A stretch of DNA of 11,201 bases from CAYWKL01 sp964459095. Lineage in GTDB: Bacteria > Patescibacteriota > Microgenomatia > Daviesbacterales > UBA10151. The stretch lies in contig CAYWKL010000027.1 in NCBI GenBank assembly GCA_964459095.1, positions 1 through 11,201 on the forward strand, in the 5' to 3' direction. Position numbers and translations under genes: made by a program. Position 1 is the first letter of the stretch, and each line of letters starts with the position of its first letter. Shown piece by piece: positions 1 through 6,164 of the stretch. Below the pieces are notes generated by a model. The model searched no databases, was not told where the DNA came from, and worked only from the letters and a program-made list of their open reading frames with translations.

Positions 1-1017
1 GGCAATTAAACCAATAATTCCTGGTGCCCAGTTTTTACTTTTTAAAACATGAATTTTTCTTTGTTTGCTTCTGGAAATTAAAAGCCTTGCCTCATCTGTT
101 GCTTGTTCTGTGAGCATTTGCCTCCTGACGTTTGCATCAGATAATAGCCTTGCAAGATTTTTGGCTTTAATGGGGTCTTTAGTACAAAGAAGCCTTAGAG
201 CATCTATTGCATGTTCTAATCTTCCTATGGCATTTAATCTTGGTGCAATAATGTGACCTATTTCATAAGACCCTACATCTGATAAATCTATTCCAGCTTC
301 TTTAACTAAACTTACAATTCCTAAATTTTTTGATTTCCTTAAAATCTTTAAACCTTCTACAACAAAAGCTCTTCCTAATCCTAAAAGTGGGATCATGTCT
401 GCGACTGTTCCTAGCGCTACAAACTCCAGTAAACTTTTTTCCAATTCTTCGCTAACTAAGTCCTTTATTAGACACCAAGCAACCGCAGCTCCACACATAC
501 CTGTTGAATGAACTATTGCAAAAGCATCAGGTTTTTTTTCCAAAGGGATGTGGTGATCTGTGATGATTAAATCTAACTCAAGTTCTTTAGCAAATTTCGC
601 CTGTTCAATTGCAACAATCCCGTTATCTACTGTTATTACAACCGAGGCCCCAGAATCTCTTGCAAATTCTAAACCTATTTGAGATAGTCCATATCCTTCT
701 TTTTCTCTATGAGGAATATAAGGCAAAACTTTTGCACCAAGAGAAGAAAAAGCTTTATATAAAATCGCAGAAGCAGTTACACCATCAACATCATAATCAC
801 CATAAATAATTATTAATTCCTGTTTTTTTATTGCCAGTTTGATTCTGTCTTGGGCTTTTTTAATATTTGCAATTTCCAACTCTTTCCTGAAGTTTTCAAG
901 ACTTGGATTAAAAAATTCTTCGATATCTTTTTGTGTTTCAAGTCCTCTATTGATAAGAAGTTGAGTTGTTAAATCATCAGATTTTTTAGGTAAAACTTTC
1001 CAAATTTTAGTGGACAT
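1..1017 (-). CDS. recJ: Single-stranded-DNA-specific exonuclease RecJ (partial, N-terminal part)
   Basis: RecJ degrades single-stranded DNA 5' to 3' in recombination and mismatch or base-excision repair; it is a cytosolic DHH-family phosphoesterase needing divalent metal. Translating the minus strand gives 339 uninterrupted codons to the window edge. Visible DHH-family motifs, in order, are YGDYDVDGVTASA (about residues 72-84), VITVDNGI (127-134), IITDHH (151-156), ALGTVADMIPL (201-211) and APRLNAIGRL (258-267). WAPGIIGLIA at the truncated end matches the start of the DHHA1 part. The full protein is usually about 550-600 residues, so roughly the last 40% lies outside the window. The ATG at 1017 is chosen because it directly follows an extended -10 box and precedes the usual N-terminal lead-in. 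It is divergent from cca. The family assignment is firm. Confidence 0.95.
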   Translation of the reverse strand, partial: MSTKIWKVLPKKSDDLTTQLLINRGLETQKDIEEFFNPSLENFRKELEIANIKKAQDRIKLAIKKQELIIIYGDYDVDGVTASAILYKAFSSLGAKVLPYIPHREKEGYGLSQIGLEFARDSGASVVITVDNGIVAIEQAKFAKELELDLIITDHHIPLEKKPDAFAIVHSTGMCGAAVAWCLIKDLVSEELEKSLLEFVALGTVADMIPLLGLGRAFVVEGLKILRKSKNLGIVSLVKEAGIDLSDVGSYEIGHIIAPRLNAIGRLEHAIDALRLLCTKDPIKAKNLARLLSDANVRRQMLTEQATDEARLLISRSKQRKIHVLKSKNWAPGIIGLIA

Positions 1018-1066
1018 AAAGTTTAGAAATTGTACCACACCAAAAATGGTGTATTATTTACTGAAT
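1018..1066. promoter_or_regulatory. Divergent recJ/cca promoter region with a perfect palindrome
   Basis: This 49-bp spacer appears to hold two face-to-face overlapping promoters. For recJ (minus), an extended -10, TGG followed by TACAAT, occupies 1037-1029, about 11 bp before the ATG; no good -35 is seen. For cca (plus), TTGTAC at 1030-1035 and TATTAT at 1052-1057 are separated by 16 bp, with the ATG 9 bp after the -10. Either start would give a mRNA with almost no 5' leader. The cca -35 overlaps the recJ -10, so simultaneous binding looks impossible. A perfect 6-bp inverted repeat ACACCA-AAAA-TGGTGT (1037-1052) lies between them and could be an operator. Motifs are seen; function is inferred. 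Confidence 0.55.
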
Positions 1067-2500
1067 ATGGACATAAAATTGCCGAAATCAGTTATAGAAG
1101 TTTTAAATAAATTAGAAAAGAAAGGTTTTCAAGCTTACATTGTAGGCGGGGCTGTTCGTGATTTATTAATGGAAACAGAAGTTTCAGATTGGGATTTTAC
1201 AACTGATGCAAAGCCAGAGGATTTGTTAAAGATTTTTCCAGAAGGGTTTTACGACAATAAATTTGGAACAGTGGGTATCCCAATCGGACACCTTCCAGGT
1301 GAACAAAGTAGACACCTGGAAGGTGTCCTTTTTGAAATAACCACAATGAGAAAAGAAGGTGATTATCGCGATCACCGACACCCTTTAGAGGTTTCCTGGA
1401 CAAATAAAATTGAGGAAGATTTAGCAAGGCGCGATTTTACAATCAACGCAATGGCATTCCTTCCTTCTGTCATTCTGAGCGCCAGCGAAGAATCTCTAGA
1501 TCCTTCGGCTCCGCCTCAGGATGACAAAAAAGGGGTCATTGACCCATTCAATGGTCAGCAAGATATAAAAAATAAACTTATAAGGGCTGCTGGCAATCCT
1601 GATAAAAGATTTAAAGAAGATGCCTTACGTTTAATAAGAGCAATCAGATTTTCTGCAGAGCTAAATTTTGATATAGAAAAAAATACTTTTTTAGCTATTA
1701 AAAAAAATGCCCAGTTAATTAAAGAAATTGCACCTGAGAGAATTAGGGATGAACTTTTTAAGATTCTTGCATCCATGTATCCATACATAGGTATTGTAAA
1801 ATTAAGGGAGGCGGGGATTCTGGAAATCATTTTACCAGAATTGGAAGCACTCTCTGGGATAGTACAAGAAGGACCAAAGCACGACAGAGTTTACGAACTT
1901 CTAGATCACTCTTTCCGCTCAATGCGTGAAACTCCTTCTAAAGATCCATTGGTTAAACTTGCAGCATTACTTCATGATATTGGAAAGAAAAAAACTTTTA
2001 AAAAAGATAAAAATGGAAATGTGACTTTCTATAATCATGATCTTGTAGGAGCTGAAGCTTCTAAGGATATAACAAAAAGATTTAATCTTTCTAAAAAACA
2101 AGCTGATAAGCTTTATAGATTAATTAGATGGCATATGTTTTCTACAAATGAAAACCAAACTGACTCGGCGATTAGAAGATTCATTAAAAACGTAGGAATA
2201 GAGAACTTAGAAGACATGTTTGCTCTAAGAATTGGTGACAGATTAGGAGGAGATACTAGCAAACCTGTATCTTGGAGAATGGAGGAGTTCCAAAAAAGAA
2301 TAAAACAAGTTCTAATTAAACCTTTCTCTATTACTGATTTAAAGATAAACGGCAAAGATGTTATGGAAGTTTTGAATATTCAACCAGGAAGAAAAGTTGG
2401 AGAGGTCTTAGATAAACTTTTTCAGGAAGTTTTAGAAGATTCTTCTAAAAATAATCGTCAGTTTTTGCTCAATAAAATTAAAGAGCTTAATTCTAATTAG
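1067..2500 (+). CDS. cca: CCA tRNA nucleotidyltransferase (CCA-adding enzyme) with two in-frame palindromic insertions
   Basis: This enzyme adds or repairs the 3' CCA of tRNAs using CTP and ATP. With the ATG at 1067 it has 477 residues. The class II polymerase head is clear: VGGAVRD (26-32), metal-binding DWDFTT (41-46), RRDFTINAMA (121-130), IDPFNGQ and the EDALRLIRAIRF helix (184-195), then ERIRDEL (224-230). A C-terminal HD domain follows, with LAALLHDIGK (about 298-307) and YNHD (322-325). Two peptides break the head domain: GHLPG...RHLEGV (74-87) and a 19-residue segment starting VILSASEESLDP (135-153). Each is encoded by a palindromic DNA element. GTG 1010 and ATG 1046 are in-frame alternative starts, but 1010 overlaps recJ and both precede or overlap the promoter. 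The stop overlaps a secF-tail remnant on the other strand. Confidence 0.93.
   Translation: MDIKLPKSVIEVLNKLEKKGFQAYIVGGAVRDLLMETEVSDWDFTTDAKPEDLLKIFPEGFYDNKFGTVGIPIGHLPGEQSRHLEGVLFEITTMRKEGDYRDHRHPLEVSWTNKIEEDLARRDFTINAMAFLPSVILSASEESLDPSAPPQDDKKGVIDPFNGQQDIKNKLIRAAGNPDKRFKEDALRLIRAIRFSAELNFDIEKNTFLAIKKNAQLIKEIAPERIRDELFKILASMYPYIGIVKLREAGILEIILPELEALSGIVQEGPKHDRVYELLDHSFRSMRETPSKDPLVKLAALLHDIGKKKTFKKDKNGNVTFYNHDLVGAEASKDITKRFNLSKKQADKLYRLIRWHMFSTNENQTDSAIRRFIKNVGIENLEDMFALRIGDRLGGDTSKPVSWRMEEFQKRIKQVLIKPFSITDLKINGKDVMEVLNIQPGRKVGEVLDKLFQEVLEDSSKNNRQFLLNKIKELNSN
1286..1328. repeat. Perfect 16-bp-arm inverted repeat inside cca
   Basis: GGACACCTTCCAGGTG at 1286-1301 is exactly the reverse complement of CACCTGGAAGGTGTCC at 1313-1328, with an 11-base spacer. 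It sits in frame and encodes GHLPGEQSRHLEGV between the conserved FGTVGIP strand and LFEITTMR, a loop where other CCA-adding enzymes are short. This is consistent with an inserted palindromic element of about 14 codons. Confidence 0.85.
1469..1525. repeat. 57-bp REP-like imperfect palindrome inserted in frame in cca
   Basis: The element begins GTCATTCTGAG (1469-1479) and ends CTCAGGATGAC (1515-1525), which pair with one T-G mismatch. The inner arms, GCGAAGAATCT and AGATCCTTCGG, also pair with a few mismatches around a central CTAG. Its length is exactly 19 codons and it starts at a codon boundary, encoding VILSASEESLDPSAPPQDD. It separates RRDFTINAMAFLPS from KKGVIDPFNGQ, which in typical family members are joined by a short loop. 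Its local GC content is higher than that of the surrounding gene. The sequence resembles a dispersed intergenic palindrome I recall from other bacterial genomes (GTCATTCTGAGCG...), but I cannot run the search. Confidence 0.85.
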
Positions 2501-2538
2501 TGACCTAGCTTTTCTTCCCACCAAGTTAAAACTGCTGT
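2497..2538 (-). pseudogene. Remnant copy A of the secF 3' end
   Basis: Read on the minus strand this encodes TAVLTWWEEKLGH followed by TAA, matching the true SecF C-terminus TAVLTYWEEKLGH. From 2500 to 2539 it is identical to 4972-5011 at 33 of 40 bases. The changes inside codons are synonymous (His, Gly, Leu, Lys) apart from TGG for TAT (Trp for Tyr). Similarity stops abruptly upstream, and no open secF frame leads into it. Its TAA shares two bases with the cca TAG, so it appears to be the old convergent end of secF, left behind when DNA was inserted. Confidence 0.8.
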
Positions 2539-2553
2539 TATCTTAAATCAAAT

Positions 2554-2796
2554 CTATTTTTTAATATTGTGAGCAACTGGTAATGAATAATCCAAAATTT
2601 CTTCCTTTATTTTCTTAGGTAATTTTTTAGCCGTATCCTTTAGAAACTTTGATGCATCTAGAAACTCAAGCAGAACTGCTTCTCTTTTAGGAGAAAAGTG
2701 AACTATTAAATCCCCGGATTGTTCCGCATAATCAATTTTTTTGTCATTTAATTGAACCGACAATATGTCGTCATCTTTATTGTATTTAATCTGCAT
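2554..2796 (-). CDS. DUF2283-type small protein
   Basis: An 80-residue protein starting MQIKYNKDDDILSVQLND, followed by a LIVHFSPKREAVLLEFLDAS segment. This matches the short beta-rich pattern of DUF2283 proteins (family typically near M-K-I-x-Y-D...D-x-L-Y-I and ending in E-I-L-D-A-S). A charged helical tail of about 30 residues (KFLKDTAKKLPKKIKEEI...) follows the domain. The start is one base after the DUF4258-type stop (TAA-T-ATG), so the two genes form a two-gene unit. DUF2283 genes are often found beside DUF4258 genes; a toxin-antitoxin role has been suggested for such pairs, but nothing in this sequence proves it. The gene lies in the module bounded by secF-tail copies A and B. Confidence 0.75.
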   Translation of the reverse strand: MQIKYNKDDDILSVQLNDKKIDYAEQSGDLIVHFSPKREAVLLEFLDASKFLKDTAKKLPKKIKEEILDYSLPVAHNIKK

Positions 2797-2797
2797 A

Positions 2798-3076
2798 TTA
2801 ATAATACCTACCTTTTTCTGCTAAATAGATAGTAATCGCTTTAATTATATCATCCTCAACTTTATAGACAACACGTAGTATATGTCTTTCATCATATTCT
2901 CCAGAAACAATAGTCTTTGGTTTGTCAGATTCTTTATCAGTATGCTCTGGATTTTTGATAGTTTTTTCAATTTGCATTAAAGGAATATTAAAACCTTGCT
3001 TGTTAAATAGAGGAAGTTTATCTTTGAGAATATGCAGGCTATATTTTACTCGCAGAGAAGCTTTGCTTATTACCAT
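2798..3076 (-). CDS. DUF4258-type protein, possible toxin-like partner of the DUF2283 gene
   Basis: About 92 residues from the ATG at 3076. The pattern SLHILKDKLPLF, then MQIEKTIKNPEH, then HILRVVYKVEDDIIKAITIYLAE resembles DUF4258: a histidine-containing first helix, a second helix ending in N-P, and beta strands rich in V/I. Some members resemble the RelE/ParE or BrnT toxin fold. A GTG at 3100 would add eight residues, but those codons lie in secF-tail copy B read out of frame. The ATG at 3076 overlaps that tail's TGA (TGATG), a classic coupled start, so the gene was probably once translated directly after a secF. It is followed one base later by the DUF2283 gene. Family call moderate, function inferred. 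Confidence 0.65.
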   Translation of the reverse strand: MVISKASLRVKYSLHILKDKLPLFNKQGFNIPLMQIEKTIKNPEHTDKESDKPKTIVSGEYDERHILRVVYKVEDDIIKAITIYLAEKGRYY

Positions 3077-3099
3077 CAATGTCCAAGTTTTTCTTCCCA
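3076..3099 (-). pseudogene. Remnant copy B of the secF 3' end
   Basis: The minus strand reads TGG GAA GAA AAA CTT GGA CAT TGA, that is WEEKLGH-stop, the same last seven residues as SecF. Compared with the functional tail, the Leu codon (CTT for TTG) and the stop codon differ. Upstream in this frame are stops (TAA TAG), so it is a fragment only. It lies between the 600-residue gene and the DUF4258-type gene, and its TGA overlaps the latter's ATG. Confidence 0.75.
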
Positions 3100-3156
3100 C
3101 TATTAGTCATTTTCTCACATTCTTAAAATCTATAGAAAAACTGATTCAGATAATCT

Positions 3157-4959
3157 TTAGGCCCGTGCATTTAAGTAACCAGAGGCAACTAAAACATTCC
3201 TCGTTTTATCATCAACTAATGAAAGTAGTTCAGCACCATATGTATTATTGAAATTATAGCTGAATCCAGTATAGTCTGATCCTAAATACTTCTTCCAGTC
3301 AAACACATCGTCTGTCACCGCTTCATTAACTGCATTTAAAAACTTACCTTCTAATTCACTTACAGGTGAATTCTTATGATATTCAAAGATTGCACTTCCG
3401 ATATCATGAGCAATCAAACTTATAGCAGAACGATCTAAATGACTAGCATTTTTAGTTCCGATTGTTGGCTTTGCTCCTTGTTTACGAATTGCTTGACTTG
3501 TTGCATACTCACTTAAATTTCCATAAAACCAAGAAGATATTGTATTTTCTAAAATATCAATAGCTTCTTTTTTAAGCTCACTTTTTCTTTCATCCGATAG
3601 ACCATCTAAAAACTGCGGAATTAGCAATTCCTCTATCTTATCCTCTACCCAACGATTAAATGTATATTTAGAGCTACCAATCTCATTTGTACTATTTGTT
3701 AACTTTTCAAGAATTGTTTCTACTCGAAACTGTCCAACCTGAGGATCAAAACCAAGTTTTACCGCCATCTCTGTAAAATATTTATTAAATCTCTCTTGTT
3801 CTGATGGAGTCATTATCTCATTTAATCTTACAGATAAAAATTCCCCTATACTCCCTCTCAACCCCATTCTAAAACTATCCTTAAGTGTTGGTTCTTCTCT
3901 TATTAAATTAATTAATTTATCTATATCATCAATGGCATAACCCACAGATTTAAAATCTATTGTGTCTCCTCGAGAAGAAATTAAGTCATCACCTATGTCT
4001 CCTCCAGCTTGTACCAAGATTCCACCCTTAAATACTAATCCTTCCCCCGGATTTCTTGTCCACCATGTATCCCAAGGTACCAAATTGGCTGGAGAACCAT
4101 TTAGATCGATCATATTGGCTAGTGGCGAAACTAACACATAAGATTTTTTAGACCAGTCCCCAAAAAAATGACTTGCAACTTTGTGATTTATAGTTGTATG
4201 AATTGTATTTCTTAAAACCTTACCTTTTGTCGCATCAAAATTTGTAAGAACTTCATACTCTCCATCTTCATTTTTCACTGGCAAATAACCCGTAGCATGC
4301 ACAATCGCTAAATCTTCTATTTTTAATGGTGTTCTAATCGAATCTTTATTTACTTCTGGAGATCCCGTTACACCAACCTCATCTTCTATTTTATGGTATT
4401 TTTTTCTTGCTGATTTTACATACTCCATCGCTTCTTCATCTCCTAACAAAGATAAAACTACAAGAGCTTCTGCATCAATATCTGGACTATTAACTATTTT
4501 TCCATCACGAACAAAATTACAGACAACCAAATTCTCTATAAGATCCATAACTTCAGGTGTGTACTGCCTAGTCTTTAGCTTATTTCTTAAATTTATTAAT
4601 TTCTGGTTAGAATTTCCTCCAAGCTGTAGAGCAACCTCAATAACTCCAAGTGGGGTTTTTGTTGCATTTAAATGTAAGGGTGATTCATTATTTGTTTGTA
4701 GCTGTTTTTTATATTGCTGGTATTCGTCATGACTCATGAAATGTGGCATATCTCCTAAAAATTGAGTATTCCCAGATTGTAAGGTAGGATATAATGGTGC
4801 CTCTTCTGCTCCTCGGAAAGAAAAACTGATATTATTAAATCTAAAAATTTTGCGAGAAAAATTTGCATTATCTTGTTCAACTGAAGGACTAAGCTTTTTC
4901 TCGATTAAATCTTTGGAAATTACTATTTCTCCAGAATTAGGTAATTCTCTAGAATTCAT
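3157..4959 (-). CDS. Unrecognised 600-residue protein downstream of secF
   Basis: I do not recognise this protein. It has no signal peptide or convincing membrane segment, so it is probably cytosolic. A polar N-terminal 100 residues is followed by a helical part (about 101-190). A distinctive central block (about 215-320) contains LAIVHATGYLP, then a G-rich loop, NTIHTTINHKVASHFFGDW (251-269) and LVPWDTWWTRNPGEGLVF (293-310). The clustered His, Asn and Asp residues suggest an enzyme or ligand-binding site. The C-terminal half is largely helical and acidic or lysine-rich. The ATG at 4959 is 9 bases after the secF stop, with no clear Shine-Dalgarno, so it is probably co-transcribed with secF. 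Copies of the secF tail bracket it, which suggests acquisition as a unit. Coding potential is firm, function unknown. Confidence 0.85.
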   Translation of the reverse strand: MNSRELPNSGEIVISKDLIEKKLSPSVEQDNANFSRKIFRFNNISFSFRGAEEAPLYPTLQSGNTQFLGDMPHFMSHDEYQQYKKQLQTNNESPLHLNATKTPLGVIEVALQLGGNSNQKLINLRNKLKTRQYTPEVMDLIENLVVCNFVRDGKIVNSPDIDAEALVVLSLLGDEEAMEYVKSARKKYHKIEDEVGVTGSPEVNKDSIRTPLKIEDLAIVHATGYLPVKNEDGEYEVLTNFDATKGKVLRNTIHTTINHKVASHFFGDWSKKSYVLVSPLANMIDLNGSPANLVPWDTWWTRNPGEGLVFKGGILVQAGGDIGDDLISSRGDTIDFKSVGYAIDDIDKLINLIREEPTLKDSFRMGLRGSIGEFLSVRLNEIMTPSEQERFNKYFTEMAVKLGFDPQVGQFRVETILEKLTNSTNEIGSSKYTFNRWVEDKIEELLIPQFLDGLSDERKSELKKEAIDILENTISSWFYGNLSEYATSQAIRKQGAKPTIGTKNASHLDRSAISLIAHDIGSAIFEYHKNSPVSELEGKFLNAVNEAVTDDVFDWKKYLGSDYTGFSYNFNNTYGAELLSLVDDKTRNVLVASGYLNARA

Positions 4960-4968
4960 GATAAATTT

Positions 4969-5832
4969 CTAATGTCCCAATTTTTCTTCCCAATAAGTTA
5001 AAACTGCTGTTGCATTAAAAATAGAAGAATAAGTTCCTGATATTATCCCAACTAAAAGTGCAACTACAAACCACCTAATTGTTTCCCCTCCAAAAAGTAA
5101 AAGTGCTAGTAAAACAAATACCACTGTTAAAGAGGTAGTCAACGATCTTCCCAGAGTTTGAGTTATGGAAATATCTGCAACTTCTTGAAACTTTTTACCT
5201 AGGTTTTTCGGTAAGTTTTCCCTTATCCTATCAAAAACAACAATTGTGTCATGTACTGAAAAACCAATCACTGTTAATAAAGCTGTTACAAAAAGTGTAT
5301 CTATTTCTACATTGAATAAAACACCAAAAAATGCAAAAAACCCTACAACAACCAAAACATCATGGATTAGAGCAACTATTGCGGAAACACCAAATCGGAA
5401 AGAACTTGCAGGTTTGGGAACTTTTCTAAAGACAAAAGTAATATATAAAACAATCATCAAACAAGCAATTGCTATGGCAAGCATAGATTTCTGTTTAAGT
5501 TCCTCACCAATTACAGGACCCACTTGTTCCTCTCTTCTTATTTCAAATTTTCCAAACTCTTCAGCTAAATTCTTCTTTAAATTAATAAGTCCTTTATGAT
5601 CTAGCGGCTTTGTTCTTATGATAAAAGTATTACTTTCTCCAGGAGTTACAATCCCATATTTCTTAAAATTATCCATATTCACCTGATTTTGAAATTGATA
5701 CTCAAGTAAAGCTCCCCCTGTAAAATCAATTCCTAACTTTAGACCAGGTCTAATGATAAAAATAAGCCCAGGTAAAATTATCAAAGTTGAAACTATAAAA
5801 AAAAGTAATTTGTATTTCATTAAATGAATCAT
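4969..5832 (-). CDS. secF: Protein translocase subunit SecF
   Basis: SecF partners SecD in the inner membrane and uses the proton-motive force to help pull secreted proteins through SecYEG. The 287-residue product has TM1 at about 8-27, then the conserved LGIDFTGG (33-40), a periplasmic P4-type domain, and five further membrane segments from about 116. The signature FSVHDTIVVFDRIREN lies at 191-206. The C-terminus is TAVLTYWEEKLGH. The ATG at 5832 overlaps the upstream stop (ATGA) and has AAAGGA seven bases before it; a second ATG at 5820 is possible. It belongs to the operon with secD but is separated from it by two extra genes. Its last 42 bases recur twice downstream. Confidence 0.95.
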   Translation of the reverse strand: MIHLMKYKLLFFIVSTLIILPGLIFIIRPGLKLGIDFTGGALLEYQFQNQVNMDNFKKYGIVTPGESNTFIIRTKPLDHKGLINLKKNLAEEFGKFEIRREEQVGPVIGEELKQKSMLAIAIACLMIVLYITFVFRKVPKPASSFRFGVSAIVALIHDVLVVVGFFAFFGVLFNVEIDTLFVTALLTVIGFSVHDTIVVFDRIRENLPKNLGKKFQEVADISITQTLGRSLTTSLTVVFVLLALLLFGGETIRWFVVALLVGIISGTYSSIFNATAVLTYWEEKLGH

Positions 5833-6164
5833 TGCTTTATCCTTTTAGCTTTTTTAATATCTTTTTTTAGCTCTTCTTTAATTCTTTCAGCAGCGTCTTT
5901 TATTTTATCTTCAACATTGTCAATTCTTTCGTTTAAAAGTTTCCAAATTTTGTCGTGTTCTCTATTATTTAAATGTTCTAGAAAAATTTTCTTTTCAGAT
6001 TCATTTAACTCATCTAAAATCGCATGCAAAATTGCTTGATGTAAATTTGAATCAGCTAAAGTTGCCAAATGTTTTTTTTCTTTATCAGATAACTCTAAAC
6101 TATCTAGCTCTATAATTAATGATTCTACCTCTATTAAATGGCTGTAGAAATGTAACTTACTCAT
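5829..6164 (-). CDS. Small helical protein between secD and secF, unrecognised
   Basis: A 111-residue, strongly charged and predicted all-helical protein. The first half carries LELSDKEKKHLATLADSNLHQAILHAILDEL-type helices, then a short N-E-S-E-K-K-I-F-L-E-H-L helix. The C-terminal 45 residues look like a coiled coil rich in Lys, Glu and Asp, ending in an Arg/Lys tail. There is no membrane segment. It overlaps the preceding gene and secF by four bases on each side (ATGA), so translation of all three is probably coupled. Its Shine-Dalgarno, AAAGGAGGAGA (complement of 6171-6181), is buried in the last codons of the preceding gene. The helical layout is loosely like DUF5663-type proteins, but I would not assign it. 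Location suggests, but does not prove, a link to protein export. Confidence 0.8.
   Translation of the reverse strand: MSKLHFYSHLIEVESLIIELDSLELSDKEKKHLATLADSNLHQAILHAILDELNESEKKIFLEHLNNREHDKIWKLLNERIDNVEDKIKDAAERIKEELKKDIKKAKRIKQ

Noticed and set aside
1010..1066. GTG at 1010 or ATG at 1046 as the cca start
   Set aside because: The GTG overlaps the recJ start and the N-terminal extension covers the promoter; the ATG at 1046 lies inside the palindrome and upstream of the -10. MDIKLPKSV at 1067 fits the usual N-terminus.
1469..1525. Palindrome in cca as a transcription terminator
   Set aside because: It lies in the middle of an intact essential gene and is followed by A-rich rather than T-rich sequence on the coding strand.
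3077..3100. GTG at 3100 as the DUF4258 start
   Set aside because: The extra residues are secF-tail copy B read out of frame, and the ATG at 3076 forms a TGATG overlap with that tail.
2497..5010. Tail copies as chance similarity
   Set aside because: Seven to thirteen matching codons ending in a stop, in the same orientation three times, with synonymous differences, are not expected by chance.
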